Shown: positions 45,383-54,734, counted from the stretch's first letter. The stretch is 64,000 nt of DNA from Bacteroidota bacterium (GCA_013298715.1 JAAFIQ010000007.1:90661-154660), one strand, 5' to 3'. The notes: generated by a model not told the origin, from the sequence alone. A program made the numbers and translations.

Positions 45383-46154
45383 AAAAAAATTTCAATAGCC
45401 GTTTAAAAAAGTTTAGTTTGTTGTTTGAATTTTCCTTATTCTTTTCATTCTTTATTTCATAATTTTTCACGAGTTCCTCACCAAATACTGCTAATTGTGA
45501 TTTTTTTCTTTCAATTTTAATGGTGTGTGCATTTTTTGCTAAAGAACTTAAGCCATCTAAATAAAATTTTGAGATAGTTATATCAGTATGAAATAATTTA
45601 GCATTATATTTAAAAATGGCCTTCAAAAACCAATCATAATCTGCAACAATTTTATAGTTTGTATCATAAAAACCTACTTTTAAAAACAATGTTCTACTAA
45701 TAAAAGAAACAGGATGCCACAAGGTATCATTCATCATGTGTTCGAAAGTTAATTTTTCAGGCATAGTACCTAAATATGAGGTTAGATCTTTATTTACAAT
45801 AATCATGTTACCATAAATAATATCATAGTTAGTATCTATTTTTTTAATTATTTCCGAAATCACTTCCTCATTTGCAAGTTCATCTCCCGAATTTAGAAAT
45901 AATAAATATTTTCCATGACTTAATTTTACGCCCTTATTCATAGCATCATAAATCCCATTATCTAATTCTGAAACAAAGCAATTAATTTTTTCTTTATATG
46001 ATTCAATAACTTTTAGGCTATCATCAGTTGAGGCGCCGTCTATTACAATAAACTCAAATGAGCCAAAAACCGTCTGTTCAACTACACTTTTGATTGTTTT
46101 TACTAATCCTGGTGAATTATTTAGATTTATAGTAATTATACTAACGCAAATCAT
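45369..46154 (-). CDS. Family 2 glycosyltransferase (WcaA/colanic-acid-like)
   Basis: 261 residues. ISIITINLNNSPGLVKTIKSVVEQTVFGSFEFIVIDGASTDDSL at the N-terminus, GIYDAMNKGVKLSHGKYLLFLNSGDEL in place of a strict DxD, LWHPVSFISRTLF, and VADYDWFLKAIF. This LNSGD/GIYDAMNKG form is typical of enzymes that add sugars to lipid-linked intermediates. Overlaps both neighbours by 14 bp, so expression is tightly linked. Confidence 0.88.
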   Translation of the reverse strand: MICVSIITINLNNSPGLVKTIKSVVEQTVFGSFEFIVIDGASTDDSLKVIESYKEKINCFVSELDNGIYDAMNKGVKLSHGKYLLFLNSGDELANEEVISEIIKKIDTNYDIIYGNMIIVNKDLTSYLGTMPEKLTFEHMMNDTLWHPVSFISRTLFLKVGFYDTNYKIVADYDWFLKAIFKYNAKLFHTDITISKFYLDGLSSLAKNAHTIKIERKKSQLAVFGEELVKNYEIKNEKNKENSNNKLNFFKRLLKFFYAKG

Positions 46155-47298
46155 TAAAAAAATTAGTTTTATTTATTTCATTTATTACATTTTCTGAAGA
46201 AATATTATTGATATTAATTTTAGAACCTTCAATTTGTAAAAGTCGTAATTCATTATTGTTAATCGGCTTACTGTAAAATGAATTTGGAAAAATTTCCAAC
46301 GTTTTTTTATTGTATTCTTTAGGATATGGGCAAAATCTTTTATAGTGGTTGCCATTGGAGATACAGACGGTTGGCACATTTATTGCGGCGGCAATATGGT
46401 AAGGCCCAGAATCGTTACACAATACCAGTTGGGATTTGGAAATAAGATTTAATAATTCAAGTAAATTTATCTCACCACATAAATTAATTGTTTTAATTTC
46501 TGGATTTAATTCATGAATAATTTTTTCAGCTAATACTTTTTCTGCTTTGTTTCCACAAATTATAAATTGATACGATGGATGTTTTGAATAAATAAATTTT
46601 ATAAGCTTGGCGAAGTTTTCAGGTGCCCAGCGTCTAAATTCAACCTTGGCGCCAGGGCAAATTACAACTTGATTTATTTTATCATTTTTTAATTCGATAC
46701 TCGGAAATTTATTTGATGAAATAGATATTTCAAGTAAGTTTTCGAAAAACCTCCTATTTCTTTCAAATTCAAAATCTAGACTGTTGTTTATTGTAATAAT
46801 TTTTGTGAATAATTTATAATTAATTTTTTCAGTTAAATTAACGGAATCCCCAACTTGAACAACTTTATTTTTTGCACCACTTTGAATAATCAGTCTACAA
46901 GTCTTGTTGCATATAGAATAACTTGGACTAATAGCAGTATCAAAGCCTAAATCGTGTAGTTTTTGACACGTTTCAATTTCATAGTCTATATCATCTAATT
47001 TATTTACATCAAGCCATATAAAATCATGGACTAAATCCTTATCTAAATACTCACTTAATTCTTTCCAAATAATATTACCACAAATGCTTAGGCTGTATCC
47101 TTTATATTTAGTACTACTAATAATTTCGGAAATAAAATTTCTAAATAAAATGTAGTCTCCAATGGAGTCTAATTTAACTATTAATATTTTTTTTACAGCT
47201 TGCGGTGTATTACTCAATTTATAAAATACCCTACGCCTTTTATAAACTTTGAATCTGTACCTCCAATTCCATAATATTTTTTTTATGTCATTAATCAT
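46141..47298 (-). CDS. Family 9 (heptosyltransferase-like) glycosyltransferase
   Basis: 385 residues, GT-B fold. Seen: KKILIVKLDSIGDYILFRNFI (the family's N-terminal signature), VVICPGAKVEFRRWAPENFAKLIKFI, IICGNKAEKVLAEKI, and the donor-site SQLVLCNDSGPYHIAAAINVPTVCISNG followed by KRFCPYP. Related to ADP-heptose:LPS transferases; in Bacteroidota the donor may be another nucleotide sugar. Overlaps the methyltransferase gene by 4 bp and the GT2 gene by 14 bp. Confidence 0.9.
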   Translation of the reverse strand: MINDIKKILWNWRYRFKVYKRRRVFYKLSNTPQAVKKILIVKLDSIGDYILFRNFISEIISSTKYKGYSLSICGNIIWKELSEYLDKDLVHDFIWLDVNKLDDIDYEIETCQKLHDLGFDTAISPSYSICNKTCRLIIQSGAKNKVVQVGDSVNLTEKINYKLFTKIITINNSLDFEFERNRRFFENLLEISISSNKFPSIELKNDKINQVVICPGAKVEFRRWAPENFAKLIKFIYSKHPSYQFIICGNKAEKVLAEKIIHELNPEIKTINLCGEINLLELLNLISKSQLVLCNDSGPYHIAAAINVPTVCISNGNHYKRFCPYPKEYNKKTLEIFPNSFYSKPINNNELRLLQIEGSKININNISSENVINEINKTNFFNDLR

Positions 47299-48110
47299 TT
47301 TTTATGGAGCATACTTTTTATATAATGATAATCTTGCTGTAATAATGAGGTTTTATTTGCTTTGTTTTTTGATTCATCTTTGCCAAGTAAAATGTTCATT
47401 ATTCTTTTTTTTCTACTAATATATTTTTCAGTTTCAAAAATTTCATTTTGTGAAATACTTTTCTTAGTAAATAAGTGCAAATTATAATTATTAGTGTAGA
47501 AATTAGTTGAATGTTTTTTTGCAATAAATTCTAATGTTTTTTTAGAATAGAAGGCAATGTGTTGCCCTGTTTCTTCAGAAATGTACCACCAGTCTTCTAA
47601 ATTTTCTGCATTATCCGTTAATTCAGTACTAAAAATAATAGTGTTTGAAAAATCAAAGAGTCTTTCAATTCCCACAAGGGGATTAGGAAAATGCTCAAAT
47701 ACTTCAAAGGCAGTAGCTACATCAAATTTTTTTTCTTTTATGTTATTTATATCAAAATAATTTGCAAAAATGTTATCACAATAATCATCTTGTCTATAAA
47801 AATTATACCCTTTGTCCCTCATTAACCTCACAAATAAACCATAGCCACCTGCAAAGTCTAACATAATTTTACTGTCAGTAAAATGCTTTTCAATAAGTTT
47901 AGATACCTCTTCAACCAAATAAATATTTCTGCTTGCCAAGCCTATATCAAGGTTGGTTATGGCATTTGCATAAGCCTCTTTTAACCAAATAGGGTTGCTG
48001 GTTTGCATAAAATTACAATTGCTGCACTTGTAATATGAAGCCCCATATTTATTGAGAATAACTTTCTTAAAAATTATTTCTGTTTGGCTATTACAAATTT
48101 TACAATTCAT
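47295..48110 (-). CDS. SAM-dependent methyltransferase with N-terminal zinc ribbon
   Basis: 271 residues. The N-terminus has four Cys in CxxC pairs (MNCKICNSQ and YKCSNCNFMQTSNP), a zinc ribbon common in sugar O-methyltransferases of glycan clusters. The Rossmann-type domain follows: IMLDFAGGYGLFVRLMRDKGYNFYRQDDY (SAM site), FDVATAFEVFEHFPNP, and TGQHIAFYSKKTLEFIAKKH. It probably methylates a sugar of the glycan, perhaps as a chain-end cap recognised by the Wzt C-terminal domain, though that is inference. Confidence 0.87.
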   Translation of the reverse strand: MNCKICNSQTEIIFKKVILNKYGASYYKCSNCNFMQTSNPIWLKEAYANAITNLDIGLASRNIYLVEEVSKLIEKHFTDSKIMLDFAGGYGLFVRLMRDKGYNFYRQDDYCDNIFANYFDINNIKEKKFDVATAFEVFEHFPNPLVGIERLFDFSNTIIFSTELTDNAENLEDWWYISEETGQHIAFYSKKTLEFIAKKHSTNFYTNNYNLHLFTKKSISQNEIFETEKYISRKKRIMNILLGKDESKNKANKTSLLQQDYHYIKSMLHKK

Positions 48111-48113
48111 TAT

Positions 48114-48962
48114 TTAATTACAGTATTCATGTGATGTTAAATCTGCCTCGGCATCAATTTTTAATTCAGTGGGATGTATAATATTTTCAATTTTATATGT
48201 AACTAAATTAGAAAACTTACTATTTGCGTCTGTTGTATGGGTGGCATTACCATTAAATCCTATGTTTCTAATTAAGTTTGTATTTGGAGTTATTACTGAG
48301 CCATTGCTATTCCAAATGGCATAATTCCATTGATAATCCCATGTATCAATCCATTTCCTATTCATTTTAAAAAATATTTCTAACCAATGTTGTTGAATAT
48401 TTTTTTGCTGGAAATAGTTATTTATTTTTTTAAGGTTATAAAAATAATTTAAGTCTGATAAATTGAAGTCATAATTTATCCAAGCTCTTCGCCAAGATGC
48501 CCAGCCCCATACATGTGGTAATGCGCTAAAATAATAACTTCCATTGCCTCGCTTTACGCCATTTTGAAAATTACAACCATTTATGTGCATTACATTACTA
48601 TTGGTTTTATACTTCTCAAGCATTTCTTCAGCAAACGTAAAAAAACTTAGGTCTGCAATTATATCATCTTCTAAAATAATTCCTTGTTCTTCATGTTCAA
48701 AAAACCAGCTTATGGCTTTGCTCACAGCTTTGCCACAGCCTAGGTTAATTGGTTGATAAAGTTTATTTACTGCACACTCCCAAGAAATGTTTTCTACTAT
48801 TTTTTTTACTGCATTACATAATGCGTCGTCGTTTGGTTTATAGGCGCGCGGACCATCAGCGGCAATGTATAATTTTTTTGGTTTAATTTGTTCTAGCACT
48901 TTAAACGATTCGCCTGTTACATCAGGCCTATTAAACACAATATATAAAACAGGAGTATTCAT
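48114..48962 (-). CDS. GT-A nucleotide-sugar transferase (GNT-I/HlpA-like)
   Basis: 282 residues. Opens TPVLYIVFNRPDVTGESFKVLEQIKPKKLYIAADGPR, followed by LYQPINLGCGKAVSKAISWFFEHEEQGIILEDDIIADLSFF with the acidic metal site (EDD), and PHVWGWASWRRAWINYDF. These match a bacterial group often labelled nucleotide-diphospho-sugar transferase or HlpA-like. Second gene after wzt; spacers of 3 bp on both sides. Sugar unknown. Confidence 0.82.
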   Translation of the reverse strand: MNTPVLYIVFNRPDVTGESFKVLEQIKPKKLYIAADGPRAYKPNDDALCNAVKKIVENISWECAVNKLYQPINLGCGKAVSKAISWFFEHEEQGIILEDDIIADLSFFTFAEEMLEKYKTNSNVMHINGCNFQNGVKRGNGSYYFSALPHVWGWASWRRAWINYDFNLSDLNYFYNLKKINNYFQQKNIQQHWLEIFFKMNRKWIDTWDYQWNYAIWNSNGSVITPNTNLIRNIGFNGNATHTTDANSKFSNLVTYKIENIIHPTELKIDAEADLTSHEYCN

Positions 48963-48965
48963 TCT

Positions 48966-50195
48966 TTAAGTTTGAGTAATTTTAAAATTAGGCAGCACGC
49001 TTCCTTGTATTTGATTGGTATCGTTAAATTCATAAGGATTACCATCTAAAATTTCTACTCCAACTCTATTAATTAAAAAATCTTGTATTTGATCGGCAGT
49101 TCTTAAAAATAATATCAAATTATAGAAACCTGGCTTCAAATTGTTATCTAAATTAAATTCATAAACACTGTCGTCAGTACAATGCGTAAAATTTTTATTT
49201 ATAAATCTGTTACTAACGTGATAAATACAATTGTAATTATTATCACAAAAATTAATACCGAAATCCAAGTCGCTAAATTGTTTGGCATTTATTTTATTTT
49301 TAAGTTTTATTTTAAATTTAATTTGTTCACCATAAGGTATGGGTACTTTATTAAATGTAATTTCTTTAAATATAAGCTCTTGTTTATGCTCGTATCGTGC
49401 CAAATTTTCTAAGTCAAAAGAAGTTTCGGTTATCTTTTGAGTTTGATAGTAATGATTAAATACATCAGTAACAATTCCCTGCGTTTTTACTTGCCCTTTC
49501 TCCAACAAGATACCAGTATTACACAGCGAATTGATGGTAGAAAAATTGTGCGATACAAATAAGATGGTATTTCCAAGTCTTGAAATATCCGTCATTCTAT
49601 CAATACATTTTTTTTGAAATACAGAGTCCCCCACTGCTAAAACTTCATCTACGATTAATATTTCAGGCTCTAAATAGGCTGCAATTGCAAAACCCAGTCT
49701 AACATACATGCCACTACTGTATCGCTTAACGGGTGTATCCAAAAACTGTTCTATTTCACTAAAATCTACAATAGCATCAAACTTAGCGTCAATTTCTGCT
49801 TTTTTCATGCCAATTAATGACCCGTTTAAGTATATGTTCTCTCTGCCAGTTAAGTCGCCATGAAAACCTGTTCCTACTTCCAAAAGACTTGCCATCCTGC
49901 CATAATATTCAATTCTACCCGTAGTTGGCTTTACAATTCTACTTAAAATTTTTAGTAAAGTTGATTTTCCTGCACCATTTCTGCCAATTATTCCAACCCT
50001 TTCTCCTTTAGTAATTTCAAAGTTGATATTTTTTAACGCCCAAAAATCTTCAATTGCGCGGTTACTTTGAGGCGATAATCCGTTTTTTATTTTTTTGCTA
50101 ATAGCTTTTACAAATGATTCTTCTGTATCATTTGTTTTATGACCTAGCTTATAGCATTTGCTTAAATTCTCAACTTTAATTACAACTTCACTCAT
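48966..50195 (-). CDS. wzt: ABC transporter ATPase for polysaccharide export, with glycan-binding C-terminal domain
   Basis: 409 residues. ATPase domain (about 1-245): Walker A GRNGAGKST (71-79), the signature YSSGMYVRLGFA, Walker B EILIVDEVLAVGD and the switch His in FVSHNF. Residues about 270-409 form a Wzt-type C-terminal beta-sandwich (ITFNKVPIPYGEQIKFKIKLKN, DLDFGINFCDNNYNCIYHVSNRF, LKPGFYNLILFLR). Such domains bind the finished, end-modified chain before export. Works with the permease encoded 2 bp upstream to move lipid-linked O-antigen or a similar polysaccharide across the inner membrane. Confidence 0.94.
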   Translation of the reverse strand: MSEVVIKVENLSKCYKLGHKTNDTEESFVKAISKKIKNGLSPQSNRAIEDFWALKNINFEITKGERVGIIGRNGAGKSTLLKILSRIVKPTTGRIEYYGRMASLLEVGTGFHGDLTGRENIYLNGSLIGMKKAEIDAKFDAIVDFSEIEQFLDTPVKRYSSGMYVRLGFAIAAYLEPEILIVDEVLAVGDSVFQKKCIDRMTDISRLGNTILFVSHNFSTINSLCNTGILLEKGQVKTQGIVTDVFNHYYQTQKITETSFDLENLARYEHKQELIFKEITFNKVPIPYGEQIKFKIKLKNKINAKQFSDLDFGINFCDNNYNCIYHVSNRFINKNFTHCTDDSVYEFNLDNNLKPGFYNLILFLRTADQIQDFLINRVGVEILDGNPYEFNDTNQIQGSVLPNFKITQT

Positions 50196-50197
50196 GG

Positions 50198-51022
50198 TTA
50201 TATATAATCAGCAAACGTTTTTTCGAATTTTAAAAAATAGCGTACGGCTAAAAAACATAGTATCAAAGTAACAAAAATACTACCTGCATAGTAAACTAAA
50301 TTTATGTGAGCGGCATTATTACCTAACATACAAAATTTATAGGCATCAATAATGTGAAGTAATGGATTAAGTTGATAAACAATTTTTAACCACTCTGGTA
50401 TATTTAGTTGAAGTACATCAGAACTTGATAAAAAAACGGGAGAAGCGTAAAATAATATTTGGATAATGAATGGTAAAATAAATTTCACATCCCTATATTT
50501 TACAGAGGCAACAGAAAAAATTAATCCGATTCCTAAACTGAATATTATAGAATGTAAAATAATAAGTGGTAAAAAAATAATATGCCAGCTAATTCCTTGA
50601 TAAAATAATACACAAATAAAAAATAGTATAAACGAAATTAAAAAATCAACCAAACATGGAAATAAAGTAGATAGCGGTAAAATTAGTTTAGGAAAATAAA
50701 CTTTTGTAAGAATATTAGCATTAGCTGAAAGCGAATTACTTGAATCGGATATTACTGTAGAAATCAATTGCCAAAAAATTATACCACAACCAACGCGAAC
50801 AAAATTTTCTATACTTGAATTTTTAATAATTAACATTGATAAAGTACCAAAAATGAAAATATTAATTAGCGGGCGAACAATAGACCAAGCAAAACCCATC
50901 CAGGTTTGTTTATACCGCACCAAGATATCACGAAGTGATAAATATTTTAATAATCCAAAAAAACCTTGCAGCTCCTTAAAATTTATAAAACTCTTATCCT
51001 CACTGGTAATTACAGTTTTCAT
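50198..51022 (-). CDS. wzm: ABC transporter permease for polysaccharide export
   Basis: 274 residues, six TM helices (about 45-265). Seen: LLKYLSLRDILVRYKQTWMGFAWSIVRPLINIFIFG, the ABC-2 type opening of Wzm proteins, and a C-terminal region with PLLHIIDAYKFCMLG. Partner of Wzt. I start at the ATG at 51022 (MKTVITSEDK); a GTG 66 bases upstream in the same frame would overlap the argS promoter. First gene of the leftward glycan operon of about 12.3 kb, with a possible -7 box TATATTTA (51042-51035) 12 nt upstream. Confidence 0.92.
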   Translation of the reverse strand: MKTVITSEDKSFINFKELQGFFGLLKYLSLRDILVRYKQTWMGFAWSIVRPLINIFIFGTLSMLIIKNSSIENFVRVGCGIIFWQLISTVISDSSNSLSANANILTKVYFPKLILPLSTLFPCLVDFLISFILFFICVLFYQGISWHIIFLPLIILHSIIFSLGIGLIFSVASVKYRDVKFILPFIIQILFYASPVFLSSSDVLQLNIPEWLKIVYQLNPLLHIIDAYKFCMLGNNAAHINLVYYAGSIFVTLILCFLAVRYFLKFEKTFADYI

Positions 51023-51034
51023 TTTATTAAGCCT

Positions 51035-51042
51035 TAAATATA
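51035..51042 (-). promoter_or_regulatory. Candidate -7 box of the polysaccharide operon
   Basis: TATATTTA on the minus strand matches seven of the eight positions of TAnnTTTG, 12 nt before the wzm ATG, in the 69-bp space shared with divergent argS. Confidence 0.35.
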
Positions 51043-51077
51043 CACTTTTAAAGCAATTTTTTAACCATAAATAATTG

Positions 51078-51085
51078 TAATTTTG
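51078..51085 (+). promoter_or_regulatory. -7 box of argS, predicting a leaderless mRNA
   Basis: TAATTTTG, an exact TAnnTTTG match. Only 6 nt separate its G from the argS ATG at 51092, about the normal distance from the -7 box to the transcription start, so the message should start at or next to the A of ATG. Confidence 0.55.
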
Positions 51086-51091
51086 CACACT

Positions 51092-52870
51092 ATGAATACC
51101 AATAATATACTCACCATTTCTGTAAATAAAGCTTTAAAGGAATTATATGCAATCGATAATTTTCAACCTTCTTTTCAAAAAACAAAACCCGATTTTGAAG
51201 GCGACCTTACCTTAGTTACATTTAACCTTACTAAAGAAACCAAACTTAGCCCTGATGCTATTGGCAAAGCTATTGGCGACTTTATTGTACAAAACGAACC
51301 ACTTGTGAAAAGCTACAATGTTGTTAAGGGATTTTTAAATATTAGTTTCACAAATACATTTTGGTTGGATTATTTTGTAGCAACTTGTAATAACACAAAC
51401 ATTGGAATTAAAGAATTTGGCAGTTCTGGCAGAACAATAATGCTAGAATACTCCTCGCCAAACACCAACAAGCCTTTACATTTAGGCCATGTTCGTAATA
51501 ATTTGCTTGGTTTTTCTGTTGCAAAAATACTCGAAGCAAACGGGCACAAAGTAATAAAAGCAAATTTAGTAAATGATAGAGGCATACATATTTGCAAAAG
51601 TATGCTTGCATGGAAAAAATTTGGTAATGGCGAAACACCTGCAACTAGTGGCTTAAAAGGCGACCATTTGGTAGGAAAGTATTATGTTGAGTTTGATAAA
51701 ATTTACAAGGCGCAAATAAACGAATTACTAGAAAAAGGCATTCCAAAAGACGAAGCTGAAAAAAAAGCAGATATTATTATAGAAGCGCAAACTATGCTTC
51801 AACAGTGGGAAGCCGGTAATAAAGAAGTGATTGATTTATGGAAAACCATGAATGGCTGGGTGTATGATGGCTTTAAAGAAACGTATAACAACTTAGGTGT
51901 AAGCTTTGATAAAATGTACTACGAAAGCAATACCTATTTGCTTGGAAAAGAAATTATTAAGGAAGGATTAAATAAAACTATTTTTTACAAAAAAGAAAAT
52001 AACAGCATTGCTATTGATTTAAGTAGTGAAGGTTTGGATGAAAAAATTGTTATGCGCGGTGATGGAACCAGTGTTTATATAACGCAGGATATTGGCACAG
52101 CTATTGAGCGTTTTAAAGAATTTCCTGAATTGAAACAATTAATTTATACCGTAGGGAATGAGCAAGATTACCACTTTAAAGTATTATTTAAAATTTTAGA
52201 AAAACTAGGGCATGTCTGGGCTAAAGAGTGTTATCATTTAAGCTACGGAATGGTAGAATTACCAGAAGGGAAAATGAAAAGCCGCGAAGGCACTGTGGTG
52301 GATGCCGATGATTTATTAAACGAGATGTATAATACCGCCGCAAAAACTACCGCCGAACTAGGAAAGGTTGATGGATTTACTGAAGATGAATTAAAACACC
52401 TTTACAAAACAATTAGTTTAGGCGCCCTAAAATATTTTATTTTAAAGGTAGATCCTAAAAAGAAAATGTTGTTTAATCCGGCCGAAAGCATAGATTTTAA
52501 TGGTCATACAGGACCTTTCATACAGTATACGCACGCGCGTATAAAATCGCTGATACGAAAAGCTGAAACAACTAATTCGTTTGATAACTCAAAAATTGAA
52601 TTAAATAAAATTGAAACTGAACTTATTAAATTAATTTACGATTTTGACGCCGTGGTTGAAGAAGCAGGTAAATTGTATAACCCAGGCATAATAGCAAATT
52701 ATGTTTACGAATTAACAAAGCTTTATAACAGATTTTATCACGACCATAATATTTTAAAAGAAGAAAATAAGGATGTGAAAAACTTTAGACTGAGTTTAAG
52801 TAAAACCTGTGCATCTATTATTTCAAACGCTATGGGAATGCTTGGTATTATTGTACCTGAAAGAATGTAA
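51092..52870 (+). CDS. argS: Arginyl-tRNA synthetase
   Basis: Charges tRNA-Arg. 592 residues, class I. An N-terminal Add1-type domain (about 1-110), the HIGH-type site in SSPNTNKPLHLGHVRNNLLG, the KMSKS-type loop KMKSREGTVV (as in many ArgRS), and a C-terminal DALR anticodon-binding domain (about 455-592, ending GMLGIIVPERM). The start at 51092 (MNTNNILTISV) is preferred to a TTG three codons upstream. Divergent from the polysaccharide operon. Confidence 0.96.
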   Translation: MNTNNILTISVNKALKELYAIDNFQPSFQKTKPDFEGDLTLVTFNLTKETKLSPDAIGKAIGDFIVQNEPLVKSYNVVKGFLNISFTNTFWLDYFVATCNNTNIGIKEFGSSGRTIMLEYSSPNTNKPLHLGHVRNNLLGFSVAKILEANGHKVIKANLVNDRGIHICKSMLAWKKFGNGETPATSGLKGDHLVGKYYVEFDKIYKAQINELLEKGIPKDEAEKKADIIIEAQTMLQQWEAGNKEVIDLWKTMNGWVYDGFKETYNNLGVSFDKMYYESNTYLLGKEIIKEGLNKTIFYKKENNSIAIDLSSEGLDEKIVMRGDGTSVYITQDIGTAIERFKEFPELKQLIYTVGNEQDYHFKVLFKILEKLGHVWAKECYHLSYGMVELPEGKMKSREGTVVDADDLLNEMYNTAAKTTAELGKVDGFTEDELKHLYKTISLGALKYFILKVDPKKKMLFNPAESIDFNGHTGPFIQYTHARIKSLIRKAETTNSFDNSKIELNKIETELIKLIYDFDAVVEEAGKLYNPGIIANYVYELTKLYNRFYHDHNILKEENKDVKNFRLSLSKTCASIISNAMGMLGIIVPERM

Positions 52871-52924
52871 GATATACCAAGTTCAACTTACTTTTACAAA
52901 ATTTAATAATTGACTAAATGATAA

Positions 52925-53986
52925 TTAGTAAAGTTTATTCAAACTTTCAAAAATCATAATTAGTTTACTTACGTAGGTGTGATTTAACTCCACGTAGCGT
53001 TGCTGCTCCCTTACACAGCTTAGGTACGTTTCTTTGTCAAGAGTTAAAGACTGACCAACAAGTGCACTAATATTAGTTGCGTTTTTTAGCATAAAATTGT
53101 ACCGATTAAAGTATTCAATATTTGAAATCCCTAGACAACCATAAGAAATGTTTTTGTAAAATCTGCAAGGTAGATAATCCACTTTTACTTGGTATCCACC
53201 GCCAATAGCAGGTGCGATTCTCGATTCACGCATATACTGTATATTATCACTTAATGAAACATTTTCTTTATGTATAAATTCTAAATCATGTTTTCTTAAA
53301 ATTGCTTTTAATACCTCAATAATTTCTGCATTCCCATGCTTATGTTCCGTGTCCCAAATACTTCCAACCCAATATACTTTTTCACTCGCCGAATTGAAAA
53401 CTGGTTCTAAAAACTCACCTGGCAAAAGATCTGTCCCCCACGACTGGTAAAGCGTTCTATCCTCCCTATGAAAAAAAGTGCTGGCTTCAAGTTCTTCTAA
53501 ATTTGTTATTTTAAAAGCATCGTTATTAAATACCTGGAGGTTGAGATAACTGCCATTATTTGGCCTATTGGCAACGTTATGTAAACAATAAAATACATCG
53601 TGCCTGTAAATTATATTAGCAACAGCATGATTCATTGCAAACACCAAATCGCTTTTGTTTATTAGTTTGTTATTTTCAACTGTATCATCTAACCAAACGC
53701 TTGGTATTTTTAGTTTTTGAAGGGTTTCGAAAAAAGATTTATGAATATAACGATGGGTGTGTAATTCATTTTTTAAGCCCCAAATAACAATCTTAGAATA
53801 TCGCTGAGATAAAAGCACACATTTGTTTAATAACCCAACTAATTCAGGGTCTGAAATATTCTTTCTAATGGACTCATAATTCGAAATATAGCTCTTACTA
53901 TCAGCATCTATCTGAGACGAAATTATTTTTTCTTCTTGTCGTTTTACATAGTATTTTCTGTAAATATTTTTTAGAAGATTTATCAT
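52925..53986 (-). CDS. Unrecognised protein, possibly a GT-B-type glycosyltransferase
   Basis: 353 residues, no signal peptide; a basic N-terminus (NIYRKYYVKRQEEK). The middle reads IVIWGLKNELHTHRYIHKSFFETLQKLKIPSVWLDD and DLVFAMNHAVANIIY, reminiscent of the first half of a GT-B enzyme. The second half has VYWVGSIWDTEHKHGNAEIIEVLKAILRKHDLEFIH, then APAIGGGYQVKVDYLPCRFYKNISYGCLGISN, like the donor-binding half of family 1/4 enzymes (G-rich turn, then P-x-R-F-K-N-x-x-Y-G). It lies just outside the polysaccharide operon, in its own transcript. Function not assigned; a transferase is a guess from these patterns. Confidence 0.6.
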   Translation of the reverse strand: MINLLKNIYRKYYVKRQEEKIISSQIDADSKSYISNYESIRKNISDPELVGLLNKCVLLSQRYSKIVIWGLKNELHTHRYIHKSFFETLQKLKIPSVWLDDTVENNKLINKSDLVFAMNHAVANIIYRHDVFYCLHNVANRPNNGSYLNLQVFNNDAFKITNLEELEASTFFHREDRTLYQSWGTDLLPGEFLEPVFNSASEKVYWVGSIWDTEHKHGNAEIIEVLKAILRKHDLEFIHKENVSLSDNIQYMRESRIAPAIGGGYQVKVDYLPCRFYKNISYGCLGISNIEYFNRYNFMLKNATNISALVGQSLTLDKETYLSCVREQQRYVELNHTYVSKLIMIFESLNKLY

Positions 53987-53991
53987 AATTT

Positions 53992-53999
53992 CAAATGTA
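53992..53999 (-). promoter_or_regulatory. -7 box of the gene at 52925-53986, predicting a leaderless mRNA
   Basis: TACATTTG on the minus strand, an exact TAnnTTTG match, with 5 nt between its G and the ATG at 53986. Confidence 0.55.
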
Positions 54000-54085
54000 A
54001 TTAAAATTTAGGGTTAATCTTGGAGCGGAAATTAACATACAAAAAAAATTTAGTAATAATTAGAATTGCATCATTACTTTGATAT

Positions 54086-54616
54086 TTAAAATGCCTCCAA
54101 CCCATTTACCATTTCAAACAATTCCTTCTCAACATTTGGGTTAAGCACTTCTTTGCTTTCCTGCCAAGCATAAATTATAAAGTACAAATCGTCTTTTTTT
54201 GCAATATAACGCAGTACTTCAAACGACTTACTTTTTGTTTTTATATCTGTAAAATAAGAGTCTTTTTTATCAAATTGAAAAAAAGCATTCTTAGCTCTAT
54301 CATATTTTACAACGGGTTCAAATCGTAAATTTCCAACCATATTTCTTTTGTTCGAATCCAAACCACCTTTTGTTGTAGGGTAAACAACAATATTCATTTT
54401 TCCGTTTGTATGTTGCTTAAAAAAATAAATGGCACCACAATTACAAAATTCATTTGTTCCCTTTTCCCAAGGAAATTCAGATGAAAAAACTTTAGCGGTC
54501 CAATTTGAAGGTAACGTGTATTTCAGTTTTAGTTCCTTTACTTTTACTGTATTCTGAGCTACACTCATTAAAGAAAATAAAACCAGCAAGCAAGTAAATA
54601 AATTGTATTTTTTCAT
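54086..54616 (-). CDS. Small exported protein of unknown function
   Basis: 176 residues. Signal peptide (MKKYNLFTCLLVLFSLMSVAQ), then a compact mature part with LKYTLPSNWTAKVFSSEFPWEKGTNEFCNCGAIYFF and KMNIVVYPTTKGGLDSNKRN. The C-N-C triplet might bind metal or form a disulphide. I do not recognise a family. Monocistronic, divergent from the M28 peptidase gene. Confidence 0.7.
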   Translation of the reverse strand: MKKYNLFTCLLVLFSLMSVAQNTVKVKELKLKYTLPSNWTAKVFSSEFPWEKGTNEFCNCGAIYFFKQHTNGKMNIVVYPTTKGGLDSNKRNMVGNLRFEPVVKYDRAKNAFFQFDKKDSYFTDIKTKSKSFEVLRYIAKKDDLYFIIYAWQESKEVLNPNVEKELFEMVNGLEAF

Positions 54617-54726
54617 TTTTTAAAATTGAATTTGAAATCCTCAACTAACAGAAATACGAATATAATTATTACTCTTAAACATAGTAAAAATAATTTTAAA
54701 CATGAAGTACTTTCACACTTTAACAG

Positions 54727-54734
54727 TAAATTTG
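54727..54734 (+). promoter_or_regulatory. -7 box of the M28 peptidase gene, predicting a leaderless mRNA
   Basis: TAAATTTG, an exact TAnnTTTG match, with 4 nt between its G and the ATG at 54739. The GGAGG touching the ATG is too close to serve as a ribosome-binding site. Confidence 0.55.

Noticed and set aside
38689-51022. Glycan operon as a mobile island
   Set aside because: No transposase, integrase, tRNA or flanking repeat was found; composition looks like the neighbours apart from being slightly richer in A/T, as usual for such clusters.
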